A stretch of DNA of 64,000 nucleotides from DTU078 sp002397345 (GTDB taxonomy: Bacteria; Bacillota; Clostridia; Oscillospirales; CAG-272), in contig CALLYE010000073.1 in the NCBI GenBank assembly GCA_937875545.1, forward strand, positions 1-64,000, given 5' to 3'. Each line of letters begins with the position of its first letter. Positions within the stretch are counted from its first letter, which is position 1. The translations under genes and the position numbers were made by a program. This document shows positions 23,623 through 31,206 of this stretch, piece by piece. The notes under the pieces are model-generated. The model searched no databases and was not told where the DNA came from. It saw only the letters and a list, made by a program, of their open reading frames with translations.

Positions 23623-23647
23623 TGTAGGGGCGTGCATTGCACGCCCG
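23623..23647. repeat. TGTAGGGGCG-type dispersed palindrome
   Basis: TGTAGGGGCGTGCA followed by TGCACGCCCG, stem GGGCGTGCA/TGCACGCCC with a one-base centre. One of several related intergenic elements in this window (37064, 53249, 59047). Confidence 0.6.
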
Positions 23648-23678
23648 TTCATTAAATTTTTAAAAAGAAGGATAAGCT

Positions 23679-24512
23679 ATGAAATCAACCTTCACCGATT
23701 ATGTTGAAAGTGCGGATTTTATCCGCGCGAAAATCACTGCCGCGGGGCTGCCCATGCCCGAGCTTGCCATTATCCTCGGCAGCGGACTGGGCGGCTACGC
23801 CGAACTGCTGGATAGTTCCGTCACAATAAAATATGCCGATATTCCGCATTTTCCGCTTTCGACTGTGTCATATCAAAAAGGCGAGCTTGTCTGCGGCTTT
23901 CGGGACGGCAAGCCGGTGCTCGCCATGAACGGCCGCTTCCATTATTACGAAGGCTGGGAGATGTGGCAGACCGCTTATCCTGTCGGCGTTTTTAAGCTGC
24001 TGGGTATTAATAATCTGATTATCACCAACGCGGCGGGCGGCATTTCCAACGATTACCGCCCCGGCGATCTCGTCGCCGTCACCGACCACATCAAGCTGTC
24101 GCCCGATTCGCCCCTGCGCGGCGCGAATATACCCGAGTTTGGCGAACGCTTCTTTGATATGCAGCATGTCTATGATAAATCGCTTGCGGCGCTTGCCAAA
24201 TCAAAGGCGGCGGAGCTGGGTTTTGAGCTTAAAGAAGGCGTTTACGGCTACATGAGCGGCCCGCAATACGAAACACCCGCCGAAATAAGACTGCTGCGCA
24301 CACTGGGCGCGACTGTCGTGGGCATGTCGACTGTTGCCGAGGTAATCTTCGCCGCGCAGTGCAGGCTTCCGGTATTGTGTATCTCCTGCGTATCCAACAT
24401 GGCGGCGGGTATAACCGGAGCGGCGATCACTGAAGAAGAGGTGCTTGCAACCGGGCGGATTGTTTCGCAGAGATTTACAAAATTAATAGATGCTGTGGTA
24501 GGTGCCGTATGA
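23679..24512 (+). CDS. Purine nucleoside phosphorylase
   Basis: A 277-residue PNP of the trimeric family that splits inosine, guanosine or related nucleosides with phosphate into base and ribose-1-phosphate. Motifs are ILGSGLGGYAEL (about 29-40, phosphate site), GRFHYYEGW (about 85-93), TNAAGGI (about 115), the substrate Glu segment YGYMSGPQYETPAEIR (about 190-205), GATVVGMSTVAEV (about 212-224) and the Asn-containing SCVSNMAAGI (about 240). The stop overlaps the start of the next gene by 4 bases. With the downstream deaminase it can recycle methylthioadenosine or adenosine-derived nucleosides. Confidence 0.94.
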   Translation: MKSTFTDYVESADFIRAKITAAGLPMPELAIILGSGLGGYAELLDSSVTIKYADIPHFPLSTVSYQKGELVCGFRDGKPVLAMNGRFHYYEGWEMWQTAYPVGVFKLLGINNLIITNAAGGISNDYRPGDLVAVTDHIKLSPDSPLRGANIPEFGERFFDMQHVYDKSLAALAKSKAAELGFELKEGVYGYMSGPQYETPAEIRLLRTLGATVVGMSTVAEVIFAAQCRLPVLCISCVSNMAAGITGAAITEEEVLATGRIVSQRFTKLIDAVVGAV

Positions 24513-25798
24513 TTCTTTTCACCAACGTGACAACATTAAACGATTCAAATTTATATGTCGCCGTGGACGGCGTTTACATAACGTACATTTCACCGGATAA
24601 ACCTGACGGCGAATTTTTGCGCGGCCAAAAGTTTGACCGCGTCATTGACTGCAAAAACCGGCTGATGCTGCCCGGGCTGTATAACACCCACACGCATGCC
24701 GCCATGACGCTGCTGCGCGGTTACGGCGAGGATCTGCCCTTGCAGCGTTGGCTGGAGGAGCGTATCTTCCCCGCCGAGGACAAGTTGGCCGAACCCGATG
24801 TTTACGCGGCGTCGATGCTCGCGGCGGCGGAAATGATAAGCGGCGGCACAGTGTCGTTCACCGATATGTACATGTTCTGTTCCGCTACGGCGCGCGCCGC
24901 AGCGGAAACCGGATTAAAAGCGAACATCAGCCGTCCGTTATTATCGTTTGACGACGCTCAGCCGCTGCGCGAGAACCCGCGCTTCGACGAAGCGGCGGCG
25001 TTGTATGCCGATTGGCATAACGCCTGTGACGGTCGAATAAAAATAGATATGTCGCTGCACGCCGAATATACAAACACCGAGCGCTGCTGCCGCGAGATAG
25101 CCGAGTATAGCAAATCGATCGGCGCAAGAATGCACATTCACCTCTCCGAAACAAAAAAAGAGCATGAGGAGGGCAAAGCGCGCCGCGGCAAAACGCCCGC
25201 TCGTTTTATGTACGACTGCGGGGTCTTCGATTCGCCGACCACCGCCGCGCACTGCGTATGGCTGGAGGATTCCGACCTGCCGCTGCTGCGGGAAAAGGGC
25301 GTTTCGGTGGCGCATAACCCCGTAAGCAATCTTAAATTGGGCAGCGGCGTAATGCCCTACAGTAAATTCAAAAATGCGGGGCTGAATATCGCGCTTGGCA
25401 CCGACGGCGCTGCGTCCAATAACACGCTGGATATACTTAAAGAAATGTACATCGCCGCGCTGATACACAAGGGCGTGAACTTCGCTCCCGACAGCGTCAC
25501 CGCCGCGGATGTAATCCGGTCGGCGACGGTCTGCGGAGCCGTCGCACAGGGGCGGGACGACTGCGGAGCGCTTGAGGTCGGCCGCCGCGCCGATCTGATT
25601 TTACTCGACATGGACAGTGTGAACAATATCCCCTCACACAACCCGTCCTATACCGCCGTTTACAGCGCAAACCGCGGCGACGTGCGGCTGACGATGGTCG
25701 ACGGCAATATTTTATACGAAAACGGGCAGTTTACTACACTTGATATAGAAAAAATCAAGGCTGAGATGAGGTATACCTGTGCAAAAACCTTCAATTGA
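24509..25798 (+). CDS. mtaD: MTA/SAH deaminase-type amidohydrolase
   Basis: A 429-residue metal-dependent amidohydrolase. Metal ligands are seen in NTHTHAAM (about 61-66), MHIHLSET (about 211), AAHCVWL (about 240) and GTDGAASNN (about 300); the LLRGYGEDLPLQRWLEE segment is typical of 5'-methylthioadenosine/S-adenosylhomocysteine deaminases. The enzyme would convert MTA, SAH or adenosine to the inosine derivative, which the coupled purine nucleoside phosphorylase can then cleave. The ATG overlaps the PNP stop, and its 3' end overlaps the flippase gene by 20 bases. Other deaminases in this superfamily (guanine, hydroxyatrazine) are less likely. Confidence 0.88.
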   Translation: MILFTNVTTLNDSNLYVAVDGVYITYISPDKPDGEFLRGQKFDRVIDCKNRLMLPGLYNTHTHAAMTLLRGYGEDLPLQRWLEERIFPAEDKLAEPDVYAASMLAAAEMISGGTVSFTDMYMFCSATARAAAETGLKANISRPLLSFDDAQPLRENPRFDEAAALYADWHNACDGRIKIDMSLHAEYTNTERCCREIAEYSKSIGARMHIHLSETKKEHEEGKARRGKTPARFMYDCGVFDSPTTAAHCVWLEDSDLPLLREKGVSVAHNPVSNLKLGSGVMPYSKFKNAGLNIALGTDGAASNNTLDILKEMYIAALIHKGVNFAPDSVTAADVIRSATVCGAVAQGRDDCGALEVGRRADLILLDMDSVNNIPSHNPSYTAVYSANRGDVRLTMVDGNILYENGQFTTLDIEKIKAEMRYTCAKTFN

Positions 25799-27482
25799 AA
25801 AAGAAATTGTTCAACCGGGTGAAATAATAACAGAAAAATCTGCTTCCGGCGGTTCGCCGGTTAAAAAAAGCACCTCACTGTTTATTTCCGGTGTGGTGAT
25901 ACTTGCCGTTTCAAACGTATTGCAAAAGTTGATTGGCATGTCGCTCAAAATCCCGCTGCACGGACTGCTCGGCGGCGAGGGTATGGGCTATTATGCCATC
26001 GCGTATGCGATTTACAAATGGTTTTATATGATCTCGACAGCCGGTTTGCCGGTTGCGATCTCGATCATGATCTCCGAAAGCCGCGCGAAAGGCAATTTCC
26101 GCGAAGTCGGTAAAATTTATAAAATCACATTGATGTTCCTCATGATTATCGGCTTTACGGGCTCGCTTATCATGATGACCGGCTCGAAGCTGTTCGCGAT
26201 GCTGTACAACCAGCCAAAATCCTATCTGGCGATTATCGCTCTGGCGCCCACGCTGTTTTTTATCTGCATCTCCAGCGCGCTGCGCGGCTTTTTCCAAGGC
26301 TATCAGACGATGATCCCGACGGCGGTTTCACAGCTTATCGAATCGTTGGGCAAGCTTACCATCGGCATCCTGCTTGCGGAGGTAACGCTGGGTCGGGGTT
26401 TGGGTTATAACGTCGTCGCGGCGGCGACGGTATTGGGGTTGACCATAGGCGTTTTGATCGGCATGATATTCCTCATCATCTACAAGCTGCGTTTCCGCTC
26501 TTCGCTGTATGACGCCGAATATCTGCGCCCCGACAGCGACACACTTCCGATTCGCAGCGGGAGTCAGATTGCTAAAACGCTGTTCATGATCGCGGTTCCC
26601 ATCACGCTTTCCGCGTCGATCATGCCCTTCACCAGCCTGCTCGACAGCATGATAATCAGCCGCCAGCTTCAATCTATCGGGTTTAACAGTGATCTTGCCC
26701 TGACATATCTGGGCGATTATGACGCGCTCGCGGTGAGCCTGTGGAACGTGCCGCCCGCACTTATTTATCCTATCTCATATTCCATCGTGCCGCTGATATC
26801 GGCGGCTAAGGCGGCAGGCGACAACGCGCGCGTTAAGCTGATCATGAACAGCACCATTAAAGTCGCGTCGCTTATCGCGCTGCCTTCTTCGCTGGGTATG
26901 TCTGTGCTGGCAGAGCCAATCCTCAAACTGCTGTTCAATGACGAATCAGCCGAACGCGTGGCGCCCCTGCTGTCAATTCTGGCGCTTTCTATATTCTTCA
27001 TATCTATGCTCGCGGTTACAAACTCCATTTTGCAGGTGTTCCACCACGAGCGCAAACCGATAATTTCGATGCTCGCGGGCAGCATTATTAAAATCGCCGC
27101 CAGCTATACGCTCATCGGTATACCTGCCATCGGCATTTTCGGCGCGCCGATCAGCACCTTCCTGTGTTATTTTACAATTATGATGTTCAACTTCTATTTC
27201 GTCGCCCGTTATGTGGGCATGATACCCGACGTGAAGGCTATGCTCATCCGGCCGTTCATTTCCGCCGTATTCTGCGCGGGCGCCGCGCTTGCGGCGTACA
27301 AGCTGCTTTCGGTTGTCATACCGGCGTCGATTGCGACGATCTGCGCGATCGCGGTCGCGGGACTGGTTTACGGTGTGCTCATCTTCGTCATCGGAGCCAT
27401 TACGCGCGATGATATTTTACTGCTGCCAAAGGGCGAGAAGTTGTGCGGGTTCTTCGAGCGTCTGCACCTGCTGAGGAGTTAA
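25779..27482 (+). CDS. SpoVB/MurJ-like polysaccharide flippase (MATE-like)
   Basis: A 567-residue membrane protein with about 14 helices of the MOP exporter superfamily. After a hydrophilic N-terminus of 30 residues come SLFISGVVILAVSNVLQKL, GGEGMGYYAIAYAIYKWF, the STAGLPVAISIMISE loop and FRGFFQG-type segment SALRGFFQGYQTMIPTAVSQ, all typical of SpoVB/YtgP-like lipid II or polysaccharide flippases. The C-terminus holds the pair of helices seen in MurJ/SpoVB. It acts in the cytoplasmic membrane and probably moves a lipid-linked wall precursor. It overlaps the deaminase gene by 20 bases and ends at a strong terminator. Confidence 0.9.
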   Translation: MQKPSIEKEIVQPGEIITEKSASGGSPVKKSTSLFISGVVILAVSNVLQKLIGMSLKIPLHGLLGGEGMGYYAIAYAIYKWFYMISTAGLPVAISIMISESRAKGNFREVGKIYKITLMFLMIIGFTGSLIMMTGSKLFAMLYNQPKSYLAIIALAPTLFFICISSALRGFFQGYQTMIPTAVSQLIESLGKLTIGILLAEVTLGRGLGYNVVAAATVLGLTIGVLIGMIFLIIYKLRFRSSLYDAEYLRPDSDTLPIRSGSQIAKTLFMIAVPITLSASIMPFTSLLDSMIISRQLQSIGFNSDLALTYLGDYDALAVSLWNVPPALIYPISYSIVPLISAAKAAGDNARVKLIMNSTIKVASLIALPSSLGMSVLAEPILKLLFNDESAERVAPLLSILALSIFFISMLAVTNSILQVFHHERKPIISMLAGSIIKIAASYTLIGIPAIGIFGAPISTFLCYFTIMMFNFYFVARYVGMIPDVKAMLIRPFISAVFCAGAALAAYKLLSVVIPASIATICAIAVAGLVYGVLIFVIGAITRDDILLLPKGEKLCGFFERLHLLRS

Positions 27483-27513
27483 CCTTTTTAAACCCATCAT
27501 TAATATACATAAC

Positions 27514-27553
27514 GCCGCCGCTCATTCGGGTTGATACCCGGATGAGCGGCGGC
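27514..27553. terminator. Strong bidirectional terminator
   Basis: A 17-bp stem (27514-27530 / 27537-27553, one wobble) with loop TTGATA and ATTTTGT after it. It lies between the convergent flippase and Gfo/Idh genes. Confidence 0.85.
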
Positions 27554-27579
27554 ATTTTGTATTCTATATAATCCCAAAT

Positions 27580-28656
27580 TTATTTCGGATTGTTCCTGAG
27601 TTCGTATCTTACTTTTTCTCCTACTTCCACCATTCTCAAATAATCAGCGGCGATACGCAGGTCTTTTACCGCTTCACTCGAAGGGCAGGGCGCGGGACGC
27701 TGCCCTGTTACCGCCAGCAGGAAATTTTTCGCCTGATTACGCATTGCGGAGACATTCGGCAGCATGGGAACCTTTATAAAGCTGTCCCAGCCTCTGTTTT
27801 CGTATATAGTGACCGTTCCCGCTAACTGCATGGCAAGGGGTGCGGCGAGGTCAATTTTTATCCAGCCTTTTTCAAAACAGACCATGGCGTGTTCCTGCCA
27901 GTCAACAGAAGTGCTGTAAGGTTCCAGCTCCAAAATACATTCGACGCCGCTTTCGCTTTCGGCTGAGAAAAAGTGCTTTCCCGCAGAAGTGAGCTGATAA
28001 TCTTCGCCCAAAAGGTAACGCATGAGATTTACCTGATGTATATAATAATTTACAAACCAGATGGTTTTATTACGGGTAGATTCATCTATGCCTCTCGGAG
28101 CGGGTTCGGGTGGTACAAATCCGGGCGTTTCATTGGTCATGAACGGCATATCGGCGTCTTTCCTCCAGTTTCCGGGGGGCATCGACAGGCGGATATAGGT
28201 CATTTTACCCATCTCCCCGCTCTGTTTCCACTTCTTGATGATGTCCATTGCATATTCTACGGCGGGGTCGGAACGCTTATGGTTGCCCACCATATGTATT
28301 TTGCCTGTTTCTTTGGCGATCTGGACCAGTTTATCTCCGTTTTCAGGGAATACACAAAGCGGCTTTTCAGTCATAACGTGTTTTCCCGCGCGCAAGATAT
28401 CGGGAACAAGCACGATATTATTCTCAAAATATTGTATACATACAACTGCGTCTATCTCTTTATCCGCAAGCAGTTCATGGTAATCCGCGGTCACCTTCGG
28501 GATACCGTAACGAGCGGCTATCTGCGTTGCCTGATTGATTTTTACGTCGCACACAGACACGATTTCGCACATATCGGGCAATTGCAAATAGTTATGCAAA
28601 TGCGCAAGCTGTCCCATGTGTCCCAAACCGATAAATCCTAATTTTACCTTTTGCAT
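27580..28656 (-). CDS. Gfo/Idh/MocA family oxidoreductase
   Basis: A 358-residue NAD(P)-dependent dehydrogenase of sugars or cyclitols. The N-terminal Rossmann domain has GFIGLGHMGQLAHL (about 6-19), and MTEKPL (about 95) holds the catalytic Lys in the EKP motif. The C-terminal alpha/beta domain contains the YYIHQVNLMRYLLG segment. RBS AAGGGG lies 9 nt before the ATG. It is downstream of, and probably co-transcribed with, the FG-GAP gene (43-bp gap), opposite an AraC regulator. The substrate is not evident. Confidence 0.88.
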   Translation of the reverse strand: MQKVKLGFIGLGHMGQLAHLHNYLQLPDMCEIVSVCDVKINQATQIAARYGIPKVTADYHELLADKEIDAVVCIQYFENNIVLVPDILRAGKHVMTEKPLCVFPENGDKLVQIAKETGKIHMVGNHKRSDPAVEYAMDIIKKWKQSGEMGKMTYIRLSMPPGNWRKDADMPFMTNETPGFVPPEPAPRGIDESTRNKTIWFVNYYIHQVNLMRYLLGEDYQLTSAGKHFFSAESESGVECILELEPYSTSVDWQEHAMVCFEKGWIKIDLAAPLAMQLAGTVTIYENRGWDSFIKVPMLPNVSAMRNQAKNFLLAVTGQRPAPCPSSEAVKDLRIAADYLRMVEVGEKVRYELRNNPK

Positions 28657-28699
28657 GGATTTTAATCCCCTTTTATTTATTATTTTTTTTATTTCAATG

Positions 28700-29737
28700 T
28701 TAGCCGAGGTTTTCGAAGAGATACAGCCCTTCTTTGCCGGGCGCGACTATGTCGAGTCTGCCGTCACCGTTCATGTCGGCGATCCACATGTAGATACCCG
28801 CGCCCGAATGTTCGTCCGCGTCGCCGAAGTCGATGATATTGCGGATGAAAGTAGATTTTACGATTTTATAATAATACAGCCCCGCCGGATCGTTGTCGCC
28901 GAAGTCGTTGCCGCAGTGCGCGCGGTAGCGTTTGCCGGTGACAAGCTCAAGCTCGCCGTCGCCGTCGAGATCGGCAAGCCACATGTCGTGGTATTGCGCC
29001 GCCGCGCCGTCTATTATATGTTTTTCAAAGGTGCCGTCGGGCTTTTGCTCCAGCCAGAACAAGCCGTAGCCATGTCCGTTGCCGTAGATGATGTCGCACA
29101 ATCCGTCGCCGTTTACGTCGTGCGCCAAAATCGGCACGCTCGCCGCGCAGTCGGTGTTATAGGCGGGTATAAACTCCCACGGCTCATACGGAGTGGTTTT
29201 CTGCTTTAAATAGCCGTTATTAAGTAAAATTTCGAGCTTGCCGTCGCCGTCTATGTCGCTCGCGCCCATGCCGTGCCCCGACGGGGATGTGCCTATGACA
29301 TATTTTACGAGCTTGCCGCCCTCAAGCTTATAAAAGCACTGCGGCTCGCCGGGCGTGTTGGGCACGACCTCAACCGTGCCGCAGCCGTCGAGATCGTAGA
29401 AACGTATCGTTTCGATGCTGCCGCATTCGTCAAGCTCGTGCACTGTCCACGGTTCTGTCCCGTTATTTTCGCGCCAGCGTATGCGTTTGCCCCACCAGCC
29501 GCCGGTTATGACATCGAGCTTTCCGTCGCCGTTTACATCGAGGGGATAATCGCAGAAATCGTCGAAATATTCGCCTTGGGTCGGAACATCGCACATAAAA
29601 TATTTCCGTTTGAAATCGGGGCCTTTATACCAATAACCGCCGCAGACTATGTCGATTATACCGTCGCCGTCGACGTCAAACGCCGAAGCCGCTTCGAATT
29701 TACCGCTGTCGATGAGTCGTTTTTTAAATTTCAACAT
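28700..29737 (-). CDS. FG-GAP/VCBS repeat protein without signal peptide
   Basis: A 345-residue protein made of about six to seven FG-GAP/VCBS blades, each with a calcium-loop motif of the type D(V/I/L)(D/N)GDG (FDVDGDGIIDIV, LDVNGDGKLDVI, SDIDGDGKLEIL, HDVNGDGLCDII, ADLDGDGELELV, ADMNGDGRLDIV). It should fold as a beta propeller. No signal peptide or membrane segment is seen, which is odd because such repeats usually act outside the cell. RBS GGAGG lies 7 nt before the ATG. It is first in the unit with the Gfo/Idh gene and divergent from an AraC regulator. It may be a sugar-lyase-like propeller or a binding protein. Confidence 0.82.
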   Translation of the reverse strand: MLKFKKRLIDSGKFEAASAFDVDGDGIIDIVCGGYWYKGPDFKRKYFMCDVPTQGEYFDDFCDYPLDVNGDGKLDVITGGWWGKRIRWRENNGTEPWTVHELDECGSIETIRFYDLDGCGTVEVVPNTPGEPQCFYKLEGGKLVKYVIGTSPSGHGMGASDIDGDGKLEILLNNGYLKQKTTPYEPWEFIPAYNTDCAASVPILAHDVNGDGLCDIIYGNGHGYGLFWLEQKPDGTFEKHIIDGAAAQYHDMWLADLDGDGELELVTGKRYRAHCGNDFGDNDPAGLYYYKIVKSTFIRNIIDFGDADEHSGAGIYMWIADMNGDGRLDIVAPGKEGLYLFENLG

Positions 29738-29879
29738 GATGTAACCTCCTTAAAAATTTTACTCGATGCATAGTTTTTTAATACTCTGTAATTCATATGA
29801 TACATCCGACGGCGTGAAAATAAAATGGAGAAAAACACGATACAAATAGATAAAAAACCGATTTTTTGCCACCTTAGTA

Positions 29880-29908
29880 TTGATTTATCGCAAAATAAAT
29901 GATATATT
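29880..29908 (+). promoter_or_regulatory. Probable sigma-A promoter of the AraC gene
   Basis: TTGATT (29880-29885), 17-nt spacer, TATATT (29903-29908), about 38 nt before the GTG start. Confidence 0.6.
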
Positions 29909-29945
29909 TAATTATAGAAAAAACAACACATAAATCGAGGTAACC

Positions 29946-30689
29946 GTGACAGACAATCTGATCAGCATCGGACGCATGGAGATGCCGACCTTCGCGTTCG
30001 GCGCGCATAGCCATGACCACTGGGAGGTTTCGTATTATTATTTCGGCTGCGGGACGAATACTGTCGGCGGCGTGGCGTATGAATTCTCGCCCGGCACGGT
30101 GATCTGCCAGCCGCCTCATATCTCGCACGAGGAACGCTCGGAGGCGGGTTATAAAAATTACTTTTTTACCGTAAAAAACTTCGTCCCGTCCGCTGACCGT
30201 TCATCACCGCTGGTGTTCCGCGACACCTCCGGCAGCGATCTGTTCAACATCACAAGGCAGCTTTACTACGAATGGCGCATACGCGGGCACGAACAGATCG
30301 CCGCGGCGCTGACCGACGCCGCGGTTGCGTATATTGCGGAACTGGGCCGCAGTCTGGCGGCTAAGAATCCATATGTGGAACAATTCGAGCACACGCTCGC
30401 GGCAAACATATCCAACCCCGGCTTCAACATAACCGAGGCGGCGTTAAAGCTGCCCTTTTCGATCAATCACTTCCGCTGCATTTTTACACGCGAAACAGGG
30501 GTGTCTCCCAAACGCTATCTCCAGCGCCTGCGCATCGAGCAGGCAATGTCGCTGCTCGCCGGCAGCTCGCTTTCAGTCGGCGATGTCGGACGCATGTGCG
30601 GGTTCTCCGACCAATACTATTTTTCACGCAGCTTCAAGGAGATAACCGGTCTGCCGCCGTCGCGCTACCGCGCGAAGCAAAGCGAATAA
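29946..30689 (+). CDS. AraC-family transcriptional regulator with N-terminal cupin
   Basis: A 247-residue regulator. The N-terminal cupin-like sensor (about 1-140) has GAHSHDHWEVSYYYFG and FSPGTVICQPPHISHEE, a typical effector pocket with clustered His. The C-terminal AraC DNA-binding domain (about 145-245) has two helix-turn-helix units with INHFRCIFTRETGVSPKRYLQRLRIEQA and VGRMCGFSDQYYFSRSFKEITGLPPSRYR. GTG start with GAGG 5 nt upstream. It is divergent from the FG-GAP/Gfo-Idh unit and is the likely sugar-responsive regulator of it. Confidence 0.9.
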   Translation: MTDNLISIGRMEMPTFAFGAHSHDHWEVSYYYFGCGTNTVGGVAYEFSPGTVICQPPHISHEERSEAGYKNYFFTVKNFVPSADRSSPLVFRDTSGSDLFNITRQLYYEWRIRGHEQIAAALTDAAVAYIAELGRSLAAKNPYVEQFEHTLAANISNPGFNITEAALKLPFSINHFRCIFTRETGVSPKRYLQRLRIEQAMSLLAGSSLSVGDVGRMCGFSDQYYFSRSFKEITGLPPSRYRAKQSE

Positions 30690-30702
30690 TGTTATTTTTA
30701 AC

Positions 30703-31098
30703 TTAAAAAGTCACAGCCAAAAGCAATGTGGTAATAATAGTCAATATACCCACAATCGACATCAGCTTTGCTCCAAGCAACACAAAGCTGTCATCCTGAA
30801 AAATATCAACCGGATTTTTCGGATTATACATAACCCAAAATTGGTCGTCGGTCTGATATTCATTAGCATTTTTGCTTTTTCCATATTGAACTTTATAATT
30901 ATTTCCGTCAACCTCATATGATATTGTCGGGATATATAAATATTGTTTGCTTAAAAACTTTCTTTTTGTTTTCTTTTGAATTTCACAAACCTTACCCCTC
31001 ACATACGATGAGCAGCGGCTTTCTTTTTTCTTTATATCAGCGAGAGGTATAAAAAAGCATAGCTCCAATAAAATGAATATGCCAACAATAACGGTCAT
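30703..31098 (-). CDS. Small two-helix membrane protein, DUF3592-like
   Basis: A 131-residue protein with an N-terminal membrane helix (about 2-20), an extracytoplasmic or cytoplasmic beta-rich domain (about 25-100, with YLYIPTISYEVDGNNYKVQYG and VMYNPKNP) and a C-terminal helix (about 105-128). The layout and the YxPTISYxVDG / VxYNPKNPxxF blocks resemble the DUF3592 family. I chose ATG 31098, 5 nt after AAGGAGA, rather than an ATG at 31188. It lies just downstream of the BlaR1-like gene on the same strand with a 108-bp gap and may be transcribed with it. Function unknown. Confidence 0.7.
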   Translation of the reverse strand: MTVIVGIFILLELCFFIPLADIKKKESRCSSYVRGKVCEIQKKTKRKFLSKQYLYIPTISYEVDGNNYKVQYGKSKNANEYQTDDQFWVMYNPKNPVDIFQDDSFVLLGAKLMSIVGILTIITTLLLAVTF

Positions 31099-31206
31099 AA
31101 TATCTCTCCTTGTTATAAGATTTATTTTGATCGTACCACATATTGCCACATTTGTCAACACAATCATAACTGCCGGGAAGAAATACATCTCCCCGGCGGT
31201 TTTATA

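Noticed and set aside
28616..29209. Plus-strand frame of 197 codons opposite the FG-GAP gene
   Set aside because: The periodic composition is the antisense of the DGDG repeats.
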